From the NCBI GenBank assembly GCA_029859645.1, contig JAOUCS010000018.1, positions 1-42,037 of the forward strand: a stretch of 42,037 bases of DNA. The letters are read 5' to 3'. The position numbers were made by a program, and so were the translations under genes. This DNA comes from Lysobacterales bacterium. GTDB taxonomy: Bacteria; Pseudomonadota; Gammaproteobacteria; Xanthomonadales; SZUA-36. Below the pieces are notes generated by a model. The model had not been told where the DNA came from. It made no database searches and saw only the letters and a list, made by a program, of their open reading frames with translations. Shown piece after piece: positions 7,227 to 15,932 of the stretch. The stretch's first letter is position 1, and each line of letters starts with the position of its first letter.

Positions 7227-10200
7227 CTACTTGGACCAGTCAGGCAACCTCGCCGGCGTCCACGGCGCCCCCTGCGACTCGAGCTCAGCTTCCAACGCAG
7301 CCAGGTCACTGGCTATGGACTTCAACTCCGTCAGGACCGCAGGGAACTGCGCAGCGGCAATCTCGTAAGAATCACGGTAATTACCGGTCACTGCAGACTG
7401 GCTTCCCCAGCTTCCGCCGGCGATCATTCCAATCCTCTGGGTCAGGGACATCGGTACGGGTTCGGCACGGCTGGATACCGTTCTGTCACCCTTCAAGCTG
7501 ACTTGCAGAACCTTCATCCGGGCATCGAGAGCCCGGACCGCTGCGGCCTGTGTTTCGGTAGTGGCCGGCGTATCCTGCACCGCTTTCAACAGGTGCTTGA
7601 TCCTGGTCTCGATTTCACCCGCGGCCCGATTGGCGCCCATCACGGCCCGGTACAACTCGGCGGTTTCAGCCTGGAATTCCAGCACGGCACCGCGGTCTTC
7701 GGCAACCAGGCCGCCCGTAAAGAGGGGCTTGAGCACAAATTCACGGGCATCACCGACTTCGTCCAGCCGGCCTTCAACGCGCTTGGCGAGTTGCACGCTG
7801 TAGGTGCCGGGTAACACCATCGGACCCTGCGGGGTCCCTTCCCAGGGCGCACGGTCAGTCGACGGACTGAGATCTACCGGATCCGGCGCAGGATAACGCA
7901 TGTCCCAGGCCACCCGATGGAATCCCTTGTCCGCCGGGCCATTGATTCGCTGAACCACGTTCCCCTGTGCGTCCCGAACGGTCAGCACCAGGGACGGCGC
8001 TTCTTCACGGTCTTCACGGCGCAATGCATCCCAGGCCGGGTACGGATTGTCTTCTCCTTTCTCCGCCCTTTCCTTTTCCGCCTTCCTGCGCTGATCTTTC
8101 AGCGACTGCAATTCTGCCGGCAGGTAATAGGAGAAGACCGCGCCATAGGGCGGGTTTTCCGCCACGTAACGGCCGGTACCCCAGTCACCCTTACCGCCCC
8201 AGCCACGACGCGCGTCAGGATTGAACAACCAGGTTTCCCGGACCGGGAACAGCACGGCTCCGGCATCCAGGTCCGCTTGCGGGGTTCGCAACGGGGCATA
8301 ATCGTCGAGGATGTAAAACCCCCGTCCAAAGGTCGTCACGACCAGGTCGCCTTCGCGGCGCTGGATTTCAAGGTCGCGTACTGAAATGGTCGGAAGCCCT
8401 GTCAGCTTGTTCCAGCTTTGTGCTCCGTCGTTCGTGAAAAACAGGCCAAACTCAGTGCCAGCAAACAGCAGGCTGGCGTCCTCGTGGTCCTCGATGATCG
8501 TGTGCGCAGTCCCCCGTTTGGGTAAGCCATCCACCAGTAACTCCCAACTTCGCCCGCGGTCCGATGTTTTCAGGACGTAAGGTTTATGATCCCCGCGCTT
8601 GTGATTATCGAACACTGCGTAGGCTACATTCGCATCATGATGAGAAGCGATAATATCCTCCACCAGTGACATGTCGGGCACACCCGTGAACGATTCCTGC
8701 CGGCGCCAGTTCTGCCCCCCGTCCTCACTCACATGAATAAGACCGTCGTCGGTGCCGGCGTAAAGCAGGCCTTCAACCAGCGGGCTTTCATCCACCGCGA
8801 TCAGGCTGCCATACATCGACGTCGACATGTTCTTGGCGATGGCATCCACACTCCAGATCCGTCCCATGACTTCCAGCTGGTTGCGGTCGAGCTGCCGGCT
8901 TAAATCTCCACTGACTGCCACCCAGCTTTCGCCACGGTCGTCCGAGCGGAACAGGCGTTCGGAACCGTAATATAGCCGGCTGCTGTTGTGCGGAGAAATG
9001 ATCAATGGCGCGTTCCAGTTCCATTTATAGGCGTTCTCATCGGCCCCGGGTTGCGGAGTGATCGCCAGGCGCTCACCGGTGACGCGATCGAAACGGACCA
9101 GGCCACCATACTGGTACTGTGCGTACACTATATTCGCGTCGGTCGGATCGATCTGCGCCTTGAACCCATCGCCAAACTGTGCGATCCACCAGTCGGCGTT
9201 CGAAATACCATCGGTGTAGGTGGTCCGGCTGGGGCCACACAGGGTGAAGTTGTCCTGCGTTCCACCGCAAACGTTGTAAAACGGCGCATCGTTGTCAGGC
9301 GTCCCCCGGTAAAACTGGGTGACCGGCAAGTTGGTCACGTGCCGCCAGGTCTCCCCGCGGTCCCAACTTTCATAGACCCCGCCATCACCACCAATGTACA
9401 AGTGTCGGCTGTCAGCCGGGTCGATCCACAGGGCGTGGTCATCGACATGGCGGTTCTTGAACGAAATCTTCTCCCAGGTTTTGCCTCCGTCCTCGGACCG
9501 ATGAGTGAAGGTGTCAACCGCGTAAACGACATCCGCGTCATTGGGATCAACATACAGTTCGTTATAGTACTGGGGGCTGCTGGTCATATGATCGGAGCGT
9601 TTCTCCCAACTCTCCCCGAAATCAGTACTTCGATAAACACCCTTGCCCTCGTCATCCGCTTCGATGATGGCATACAACGTTCCGGGAGCGGTCTCCGCGG
9701 CAACCAGCCCGATCCTCCCCATCTCGCCGGTCGGCAAGCCCTTGGTGATCTTTCTCCAGGTCTTGCCGCCGTCGCTGGTTTTATGAATACCGCTGCCGGG
9801 ACCACCATTGATCAGCGTCCACACGTGACGCCTGCGCTGATAGCTGGATGCGACGATCACATCGGGATTGACTGGATCGATTACGAACTCGTTGGCGCCG
9901 GTGTCCTCATCGATCTCGAGAATTCTTTCCCAACTGGCGCCGCCATCGATTGTCTTGTAAAGCCCGCGATCACCACCTGAATTCCATAGCGGACCCTGGG
10001 CGGCAACCCATACGGTGTTGCTGTCTTCAGGATGAATGCGAATCATCGAGATGTGCGCGGAATCCTTGAGGCCCATGTTCTGCCAGCTTTGACCGCCATC
10101 GAGAGATCGATAGACACCGTCACCGAACGCCACGCTGCGCTGCGAATTGTTTTCCCCGGTGCCGACCCAAACGGTATTCGGGTTCGAGGGATCCAGTTCA

Positions 10201-10487
10201 ACGACACCAATGGAATAGGAGGATTCCTTTTCGAATACCGGTTTCCAGGTGACCCCGTTATTTTCGGTTTTCCACAAGTTGCCGCTGGCGAACGCCACGT
10301 AATGAACCTGCCACTGCTCAGGATGAAAAGCGAAGTCAGAAACGCGGCCTGAGGTCAACGCCGGCCCGATCGAGCGCAAAGGGATGCCGGCCAAAGGGTG
10401 GCTGTCATTGGCAGCGACGCCCGGTTGACAGGAAATGAAAAGAAAAAGAGAAAGAACCGAAGTTCCCAGCAGCTTCGTGCGCAGCAT
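7227..10487 (-). CDS. Exported VPS10/sortilin-like BNR-repeat protein (paralogue 1)
   Basis: 1086 residues, exported. The N-terminus is hydrophobic, with either a signal peptidase I site near GVAA-N or a weak lipobox at FISC. Residues about 35-740 form two beta-propellers marked by at least ten Asp-box/BNR motifs (S/T-x-D-x-G-x-x-W), for example SLDGGQSW, TSDGGKTW and SEDGGQNW. About 740-1086 hold a beta-rich segment (VRDAQGNVVQRINGP, FHRVAWDMRYP) and a C-terminal helical region. Such proteins are annotated as glycosyl hydrolases or sortilin-like, but the Asp boxes are structural and no catalytic residues can be assigned. A binding role at the cell surface or in the periplasm is equally possible. 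A paralogue lies at 12634-15915. AAGGA precedes the ATG. Confidence 0.88.
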   Translation of the reverse strand: MLRTKLLGTSVLSLFLFISCQPGVAANDSHPLAGIPLRSIGPALTSGRVSDFAFHPEQWQVHYVAFASGNLWKTENNGVTWKPVFEKESSYSIGVVELDPSNPNTVWVGTGENNSQRSVAFGDGVYRSLDGGQSWQNMGLKDSAHISMIRIHPEDSNTVWVAAQGPLWNSGGDRGLYKTIDGGASWERILEIDEDTGANEFVIDPVNPDVIVASSYQRRRHVWTLINGGPGSGIHKTSDGGKTWRKITKGLPTGEMGRIGLVAAETAPGTLYAIIEADDEGKGVYRSTDFGESWEKRSDHMTSSPQYYNELYVDPNDADVVYAVDTFTHRSEDGGKTWEKISFKNRHVDDHALWIDPADSRHLYIGGDGGVYESWDRGETWRHVTNLPVTQFYRGTPDNDAPFYNVCGGTQDNFTLCGPSRTTYTDGISNADWWIAQFGDGFKAQIDPTDANIVYAQYQYGGLVRFDRVTGERLAITPQPGADENAYKWNWNAPLIISPHNSSRLYYGSERLFRSDDRGESWVAVSGDLSRQLDRNQLEVMGRIWSVDAIAKNMSTSMYGSLIAVDESPLVEGLLYAGTDDGLIHVSEDGGQNWRRQESFTGVPDMSLVEDIIASHHDANVAYAVFDNHKRGDHKPYVLKTSDRGRSWELLVDGLPKRGTAHTIIEDHEDASLLFAGTEFGLFFTNDGAQSWNKLTGLPTISVRDLEIQRREGDLVVTTFGRGFYILDDYAPLRTPQADLDAGAVLFPVRETWLFNPDARRGWGGKGDWGTGRYVAENPPYGAVFSYYLPAELQSLKDQRRKAEKERAEKGEDNPYPAWDALRREDREEAPSLVLTVRDAQGNVVQRINGPADKGFHRVAWDMRYPAPDPVDLSPSTDRAPWEGTPQGPMVLPGTYSVQLAKRVEGRLDEVGDAREFVLKPLFTGGLVAEDRGAVLEFQAETAELYRAVMGANRAAGEIETRIKHLLKAVQDTPATTETQAAAVRALDARMKVLQVSLKGDRTVSSRAEPVPMSLTQRIGMIAGGSWGSQSAVTGNYRDSYEIAAAQFPAVLTELKSIASDLAALEAELESQGAPWTPARLPDWSK

Positions 10488-10574
10488 AGCGAATCCTTCT
10501 TTGAATGATTACAGACTGGTCAGGAAGTGTACTTAATTTGAATTTCGCTTGCGACGATCAGGATCAATCTCCCA

Positions 10575-12092
10575 TTAATCCTCGGTACAGGTAGTCACGG
10601 GCGTGAGCCTCTGTAATTCGATTTCGCCCTGCACTCCGTCAATTTCCGAGAAAAAATTCATGCGGGCCCTGGTGCAACTGAGGAAAATGAGTTCGACATC
10701 ACCCCAGGCCCCGAGCGTGGCTTCACCCTCACCCGTAAATGAACCACCGGTCGGCTGCAGGAATTCGAGGACCGCGCGGCGACCATGTAACTGTCCCACA
10801 GCCACCATCCATTGTTGTTTTCCGGTTGCCGGTTCGAAAGTCATCCAGTAAATGACGACCTGTCCGGTACTGGGAACCACTTCCAGCATGAAACCCTGGT
10901 GCTTCCGCTCGGTATTGAACCAGGAACCGGTCAACCCGCCATCAGATACAGGATCGAAATCGGCGTCCACTCCATCAAGAATGATGTCGCGGATCGCAAA
11001 CCGCATATCCGGCCCCTCGTACTGGCCATTGTCGGCTGTCGACGCAATGACCATGTCCAGCTCCGGGATGACAAAAATATACTGGCCGGCAAACCCATCC
11101 GCCGTATGCACCGCGATGTCTCCACCAGGCCGAGGGTAATGACGGGTCCACCACTGGTAGCCATAGGAGACGTTTTCGGGAAACACCAGGGGGTCCGATA
11201 CAAAATTGCTGTACTCACCCCAACTCTCCTCGATCCATTCACGGGAGAGGATTCTCCGCGATTGCCACGCGCCCCGGTCAAGATATAGCTGACCGATTTT
11301 CGCCAGGTCAGTGGCCTTGAGCCACAGACCGTGACCCGTCGGTGTCAATCCGGGCTGGAATTCCCGGATACCGGTTCCGCGTGGCTGGCCTGCCAGGTCG
11401 ACCTCGAGGTAGTAGTCCCTGATGTCCATCGGATCGAACAGGTGCTCGATCGAGTAATTCAAGGCGCTTTGCCCGGTGAGGTTCCAGATGACACCGCCCA
11501 GCAGGTTTGACACGCCCGTACTGTAGCGAAAGTTACTGTCATGCGGGGCTGTCGCTGGCCTTGACAGAACGTAACGCCACCAGTCGCTGGATTGCGTCAT
11601 TTGGTAAACCGGGTTAGCGGGGTCGGTAAAGTAGCTCGACCACTCATCCCATTGCAGACCATGCCGCATGGTCAACAGGTCATGCAGCCGGATAAGGCGC
11701 TTTTCAGGTTCGGCCGCAAAAATATCTGCATAGTCCGGGAATAGCTGATCAATGGTCCGGTCAGGCGTCGGAATGTGCTGCCTGCCGATACCTATCCCGA
11801 TCAGGGCAGAAGCCCAGCTTTTAGTCACCGAGTAGAGGGGCATCAGGTCCCCTGGCCGGTATCCATTGAAATACTGTTCCAAGACCAGGCGTCCGTGCCT
11901 TGCGATCAGCAGGCTTTTCAGCCGGCCATAGTCACCCCGCTCGATTGCGGCAACGAGGTCGCTGATCATGCCCGGGTCAATATCAACAGCTTCCGGAGAA
12001 GCTTCCGGCCAAACGAAAACATCTGCCCGGATACTTTGTACCGGGCAGATGCTCGCCAGAAGGCTCAGCAGTATGAGGAAGAGGGCTTTCAT
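10575..12092 (-). CDS. Exported serine hydrolase (class C beta-lactamase/PBP fold) with C-terminal GSWY domain
   Basis: 505 residues with a signal peptide (hydrophobic 4-20). The catalytic domain (about 30-370) has the nucleophile motif S88-V-T-K91, a YSTGVSN segment in the position of the second motif, and a late HTADGFAGQ region in the place of the KTG/HxG motif. The family includes esterases, D-aminopeptidases and peptidases; the substrate is not predictable. Residues 389-505 form a separate domain starting GSWFNTERKHQGF and ending LQRLTPVTTC, related to the C-terminal domain of the protein at 20160-21419. No ribosome binding site is visible before the ATG. It lies between the small exported protein and BNR paralogue 1, all on the minus strand. 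Confidence 0.86.
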   Translation of the reverse strand: MKALFLILLSLLASICPVQSIRADVFVWPEASPEAVDIDPGMISDLVAAIERGDYGRLKSLLIARHGRLVLEQYFNGYRPGDLMPLYSVTKSWASALIGIGIGRQHIPTPDRTIDQLFPDYADIFAAEPEKRLIRLHDLLTMRHGLQWDEWSSYFTDPANPVYQMTQSSDWWRYVLSRPATAPHDSNFRYSTGVSNLLGGVIWNLTGQSALNYSIEHLFDPMDIRDYYLEVDLAGQPRGTGIREFQPGLTPTGHGLWLKATDLAKIGQLYLDRGAWQSRRILSREWIEESWGEYSNFVSDPLVFPENVSYGYQWWTRHYPRPGGDIAVHTADGFAGQYIFVIPELDMVIASTADNGQYEGPDMRFAIRDIILDGVDADFDPVSDGGLTGSWFNTERKHQGFMLEVVPSTGQVVIYWMTFEPATGKQQWMVAVGQLHGRRAVLEFLQPTGGSFTGEGEATLGAWGDVELIFLSCTRARMNFFSEIDGVQGEIELQRLTPVTTCTED

Positions 12093-12136
12093 GGACAGGG
12101 AAAGAGACCGCCCCCGGCCGTGATCGATTTCAGTTT

Positions 12137-12520
12137 TCAGCCTTCAGCAGCTGCTTTACGTTCCTTGTAACCACGGACTGCAGCGTTAAAACGTTCAGCG
12201 ATGCGCTCTTCCATTTCGACCGAGTAATTGAAAGAAGCTACGATAGCCGCCTTGTTACCGGGCGTGTTATCCGGGTCAGCCTCGGCCGCCTGCAGGCACT
12301 CACGAAAACCGACGACTTCCTCCTGGAACACGGCGATCTGCTTCTTCGCATTGACCAGATCATCATAAACCGCTTCTTCCGGAATGGCGTCCGGAGATGT
12401 AGGAAGAACACATTTCTGGGCAGCTTCGGGCAATACCTGCTCATAATCCGCGTCATCGTCCTGGGCAACAACATTGGCGCACAATACGGCTGCAGCAAGC
12501 AAAGTAAAAATTCGTTTCAC
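12137..12520 (-). CDS. Small exported protein of unknown function
   Basis: 127 residues starting at GTG (12520), with AAGGAG 7 nt upstream. The N-terminus is a typical signal peptide (MKRIFTLLAAAVLCANVVAQ) with cleavage likely after ANVVA. The mature protein of about 108 residues is acidic at its start (DDDADYEQ), contains two cysteines (in QKCVLP and FRECLQA) that could form a disulfide, and appears mainly alpha-helical (EERIAERFNAAVRGYKERK). I recognise no family. It lies 44 bp upstream of the serine hydrolase gene on the same strand. Confidence 0.7.
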   Translation of the reverse strand: MKRIFTLLAAAVLCANVVAQDDDADYEQVLPEAAQKCVLPTSPDAIPEEAVYDDLVNAKKQIAVFQEEVVGFRECLQAAEADPDNTPGNKAAIVASFNYSVEMEERIAERFNAAVRGYKERKAAAEG

Positions 12521-12549
12521 AGTGAGACTCCTTGATTAACCGAGAACCG

Positions 12550-12555
12550 ATTATA
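12550..12555 (-). promoter_or_regulatory. -10 element for the small exported protein gene
   Basis: A perfect TATAAT on the minus strand, 29 bp before the GTG at 12520. TTGTCA (12580-12575) sits at a rather long 19-bp spacing as a possible -35. It would drive the small protein and perhaps the serine hydrolase. Confidence 0.45.
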
Positions 12556-12633
12556 CATGGGCAGACGCCATGGTTGACAATGCCTGCCGAACAATTAACT
12601 CTTACGTGCTTGGATAAAATCAAGGAGTCCAGG

Positions 12634-15600
12634 ATGCCCTTTGCACTCAAGTCCCTTCTGTTCTTTGTCGCCCTGGCTGCCCTGGGTATTGGAATCACAT
12701 CGCCACTGGCGGCACAACTGGACGCCAGGCTGCTTGATGGCCTGTCTGCCCGAACGCTGGGACCGGCAGCAGTGAGCGGACGTATCACCGCTATCGACGC
12801 CGTCGCCACTGATCCGAACCATATCGTTATCGGCGCGGCCACCGGCGGAGTCTGGCTTTCCAGCAATGGCGGGCTGACCTGGACAGCCGTATTTGACGAC
12901 CAGCCGGTCGCTTCCATTGGCGCCGTGGCGATCAACCAGAACAACCCGGACATCATCTGGGTGGGGACCGGTGAGGGAAATGTCCGCAATTCCACGTCGA
13001 TTGGCGGCGGCATGTTCAAATCCATCGACGGTGGCAAAACCTGGCAGAACATCGGCCTGGAAGGTACCGAGCGCATCAACCGCATCGCGCTGCACCCGGA
13101 CCTGCCAAACGTGGCTTATGTGGCGGCCCTGGGCACGCTCTGGGGAGAGAACGAAGACCGGGGTATTTTCAAAACGACAGACGGTGGCAAAACCTGGCGC
13201 AAGATCCTCTATGTGGACCAGAAAACCGGCGGCACCGACGTCAAGCTGGACCCCTTCAATCCGGAGAAACTGTATGCCAGTATGTGGCAGCACCGCCGCT
13301 GGCCTTACTTCTTCGAATCCGGCGGCCCCGGTTCGGGCATGTATGTATCCTGGGATGGCGGCGAAAACTGGCAGCAAAAAACCGAAGACGACGGCCTGCC
13401 TGCGGGAGAGTTGGGACGTATCACTTTTGCCCCTTCAGCTGCCCGCAAGGGGCGTGTATATGCGCTGGTGGAGGCCAAAAAAAGCGCCATGTTGCGATCC
13501 GATGACGGCGGTCAGAGCTGGGCAAAAACCAATGAAGAGTACGACATTGCCGTCCGTCCTTTCTACTACACTGAAGTCGCTGCTGACCCGGAAAACGCCG
13601 ATCGTGTCTACAACATCTTTACCCGTCTGAGTGTTTCCATCGACGCCGGTAAGACGTTCGAACTCAACCCGGTCGTCGACTGTTGTGCAGCGGGCAATAC
13701 CATCCATATCGACAATCACTCACTCTGGATCAATCCCAGCGATTCGAGACACCTTATACTGGGTAACGATGGTGGTATCGCGATCAGCAGGGACCGGGGT
13801 GAAACCTGGCGTTTTGTTCGCAACCTGCCGTTGTCGCAGTTCTATCACATCCGGGTGGACAATGATGTTCCTTACAACATCTATGGCGGCCTGCAGGACA
13901 ATGGCAGCTGGCGCGGCCCCTCGGAAGTCTGGGAGAATGCCGGAATTCGCAACCTGCACTGGCAGGAAGTCGGTTTTGGCGATGGTTTTGATACCCTGCC
14001 CGACCCTGAAAATTCCCGCCGGGGCTACGTGATGTCCCAGGGCGGATTCCTCTCGACCTGGAACCTGGATACCGGTGAACAGCGCCTGATCAGGCCAGCC
14101 CCTCCGAATCCCGATGTCGACCTCAGGTTCAACTGGAGCGCAGCGATTGCACAGGACCCGTTCGAACCGGCGACCATCTATTACGGTAGCCAGTTCGTCC
14201 ACAAATCGACCGACCGCGGCGCCAGCTGGACGACCATCAGCGACGACCTGACATCCAACAACCCTGAGTGGCAGACATTCAGGGAAAGCGGCGGATTGAC
14301 CCGCGACGTAACAGCGGCCGAGAACTACACCACGATCGTTTCAATCGCGCCAAGCCCGCTCGAACAGGGAACACTCTGGGTGGGCACGGACGATGGCCGC
14401 ATCCACGTGACCCGCGATGGCGGCGATAGCTGGAAGCGAATTGACGAGGGCGCCAGGGGCGCACCTGCCAACGGCTGGGTGCCGATGATCACCGCTTCTC
14501 CGCATGATGCCGGCACCGCCTTCGTGGTGTTTGACAATCACCGCCGGTCCGATATGAACACTTATGTCTTTCGCGCACAGGATTATGGCCGCAGCTGGAC
14601 CAACCTGGGCAGTGAAGACCTGTCCGGCTATGCCCTGTCAGTCCTGCAGGATCCGGTTGACCCTCAATTGCTGTTCCTGGGCACCGAATTCGGCCTGTTT
14701 GTCTCGGTAGATGGCGGTGCCGGTTGGTCGAAATTTACCGCCGGCGTACCCACGGTATCGGTCATGGACATGGCGATTCAGCCCCGTGAGAATGACCTTG
14801 TGCTGGGAACACATGGCCGTTCTTTGTACGTGCTGGATGACTACAGCGCCCTGCGGGGGCTGGACAATTCCGCCTTCAATCAACGCCTTGCCATTCTCAG
14901 CGTCACCCCCGGGCAGCAATACACGGCAAACCAGACACCCTCCACGCGCTTTACCGGTTCCGGAGAATTCAGGGCGGCTAACGAACCGTATGGCGTGATG
15001 ATCACGTTCGTGGCCAGCGGCGATGACTTGCCGCATCCGGATGAATACCTTGAGCGTGAGCGCAAGTCCCTGCAACGCGCTGCCTCCTCCGGCAAGGACA
15101 CCGATGATGATGAGGATGATGAGGATGACAAGAACACGCCCCCCAAGGTTGAGATGACCGTTCGTGATGCCGCAGGAAGCATCATTCGAACCCGCAAGTT
15201 CAGTGTTCAGCAGGGCATCAACCGCATCGTCTGGGATATGCAGCGTGACGGTGTCAGGCCGATGCCCGGACCGGAACCGGCAGAGCTTGCAGACGGGCTG
15301 CCCGGCGGTCCCGAGGTGCCGGCCGGTGACTATGAAGTCACACTCAGCCTGGTCGGGGAGCACGATGAACCGGCTACCTCAAGTCAGCCCGTGACGGTTC
15401 TTGCCGATCCACGCTCCCCCTTCAGTGCCGCGGCCCGCGAGTCCAATTACCAGGCCCGGCTTGAAGTCATGGGAATGCAGGAACAGGCTGTCACCGCGGT
15501 CGAGCGTATTGCCCATGCGCAGGCCGGGGTTGCCACAGCACTCGAGCTGATCGGACAGCATCAGCAACCCGGTGCCGAACCGGATGAAAACCTGAAGACT

Positions 15601-15915
15601 TTGACAGAAAGCGCAAAAAGCGTGCAGAAAGGACTGGCAGAACTCGAGCAACGTTTCCGGACGCCGCCAAAAACAAAGGGCATCGTTTATGATGATGACA
15701 AGGTGACCAGCAAGGTCGGACTTGCCGGTTACTACATTGGCAGCACCAACGATGCACCGACGGCCACTGCAGCGATTTATCTGGAGCAGGCCAGGGTTTC
15801 GCTGGATACTGCCCTGGAAAGCCTCGAGCGTTTCATGCAGCAAGAGCTCGAGCCTTTCCGCAGGTCGATGTCAGATGCGGGCATCGGCCTGTTTGCGACA
15901 TCCATCGGCGAATAA
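12634..15915 (+). CDS. Exported VPS10/sortilin-like BNR-repeat protein (paralogue 2)
   Basis: 1093 residues from the ATG at 12634, chosen because AAGGAG precedes it and it begins a clean signal peptide (MPFALKSLLFFVALAALGIG, cleavage near PLAAQ). The frame is open upstream to 12532. At least ten Asp-box motifs (SIDGGKTW, TTDGGKTW, SDDGGQSW, TRDGGDSW and others) indicate tandem beta-propellers over about residues 25-740. About 835-850 contain a strongly acidic run (DTDDDEDDEDDKN). A beta-rich module (VRDAAGSIIRTRKF, NRIVWDMQRDG) and a C-terminal helical region follow, in the same order as in the paralogue at 7227-10487. Catalytic activity cannot be assigned. aceK starts 17 bp downstream. Confidence 0.88.
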   Translation: MPFALKSLLFFVALAALGIGITSPLAAQLDARLLDGLSARTLGPAAVSGRITAIDAVATDPNHIVIGAATGGVWLSSNGGLTWTAVFDDQPVASIGAVAINQNNPDIIWVGTGEGNVRNSTSIGGGMFKSIDGGKTWQNIGLEGTERINRIALHPDLPNVAYVAALGTLWGENEDRGIFKTTDGGKTWRKILYVDQKTGGTDVKLDPFNPEKLYASMWQHRRWPYFFESGGPGSGMYVSWDGGENWQQKTEDDGLPAGELGRITFAPSAARKGRVYALVEAKKSAMLRSDDGGQSWAKTNEEYDIAVRPFYYTEVAADPENADRVYNIFTRLSVSIDAGKTFELNPVVDCCAAGNTIHIDNHSLWINPSDSRHLILGNDGGIAISRDRGETWRFVRNLPLSQFYHIRVDNDVPYNIYGGLQDNGSWRGPSEVWENAGIRNLHWQEVGFGDGFDTLPDPENSRRGYVMSQGGFLSTWNLDTGEQRLIRPAPPNPDVDLRFNWSAAIAQDPFEPATIYYGSQFVHKSTDRGASWTTISDDLTSNNPEWQTFRESGGLTRDVTAAENYTTIVSIAPSPLEQGTLWVGTDDGRIHVTRDGGDSWKRIDEGARGAPANGWVPMITASPHDAGTAFVVFDNHRRSDMNTYVFRAQDYGRSWTNLGSEDLSGYALSVLQDPVDPQLLFLGTEFGLFVSVDGGAGWSKFTAGVPTVSVMDMAIQPRENDLVLGTHGRSLYVLDDYSALRGLDNSAFNQRLAILSVTPGQQYTANQTPSTRFTGSGEFRAANEPYGVMITFVASGDDLPHPDEYLERERKSLQRAASSGKDTDDDEDDEDDKNTPPKVEMTVRDAAGSIIRTRKFSVQQGINRIVWDMQRDGVRPMPGPEPAELADGLPGGPEVPAGDYEVTLSLVGEHDEPATSSQPVTVLADPRSPFSAAARESNYQARLEVMGMQEQAVTAVERIAHAQAGVATALELIGQHQQPGAEPDENLKTLTESAKSVQKGLAELEQRFRTPPKTKGIVYDDDKVTSKVGLAGYYIGSTNDAPTATAAIYLEQARVSLDTALESLERFMQQELEPFRRSMSDAGIGLFATSIGE

Positions 15916-15932
15916 TGCGGGAGTAACAAGCC

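Noticed and set aside
8988-9980. 330-codon open frame antisense to BNR paralogue 1
   Set aside because: The composition mirrors the opposite strand, it has no ribosome binding site or recognisable domain, and the minus-strand gene is clearly real.
12574-12607. TTGACA at 12574 as promoter of BNR paralogue 2
   Set aside because: The -35 is perfect, but no -10 match exists at 16-18 bp; the best is TTAACT at 15 bp, too weak to list.
12532-12633. Upstream extension of BNR paralogue 2
   Set aside because: The signal peptide starts at the ATG at 12634 after AAGGAG; the extension would bury it.
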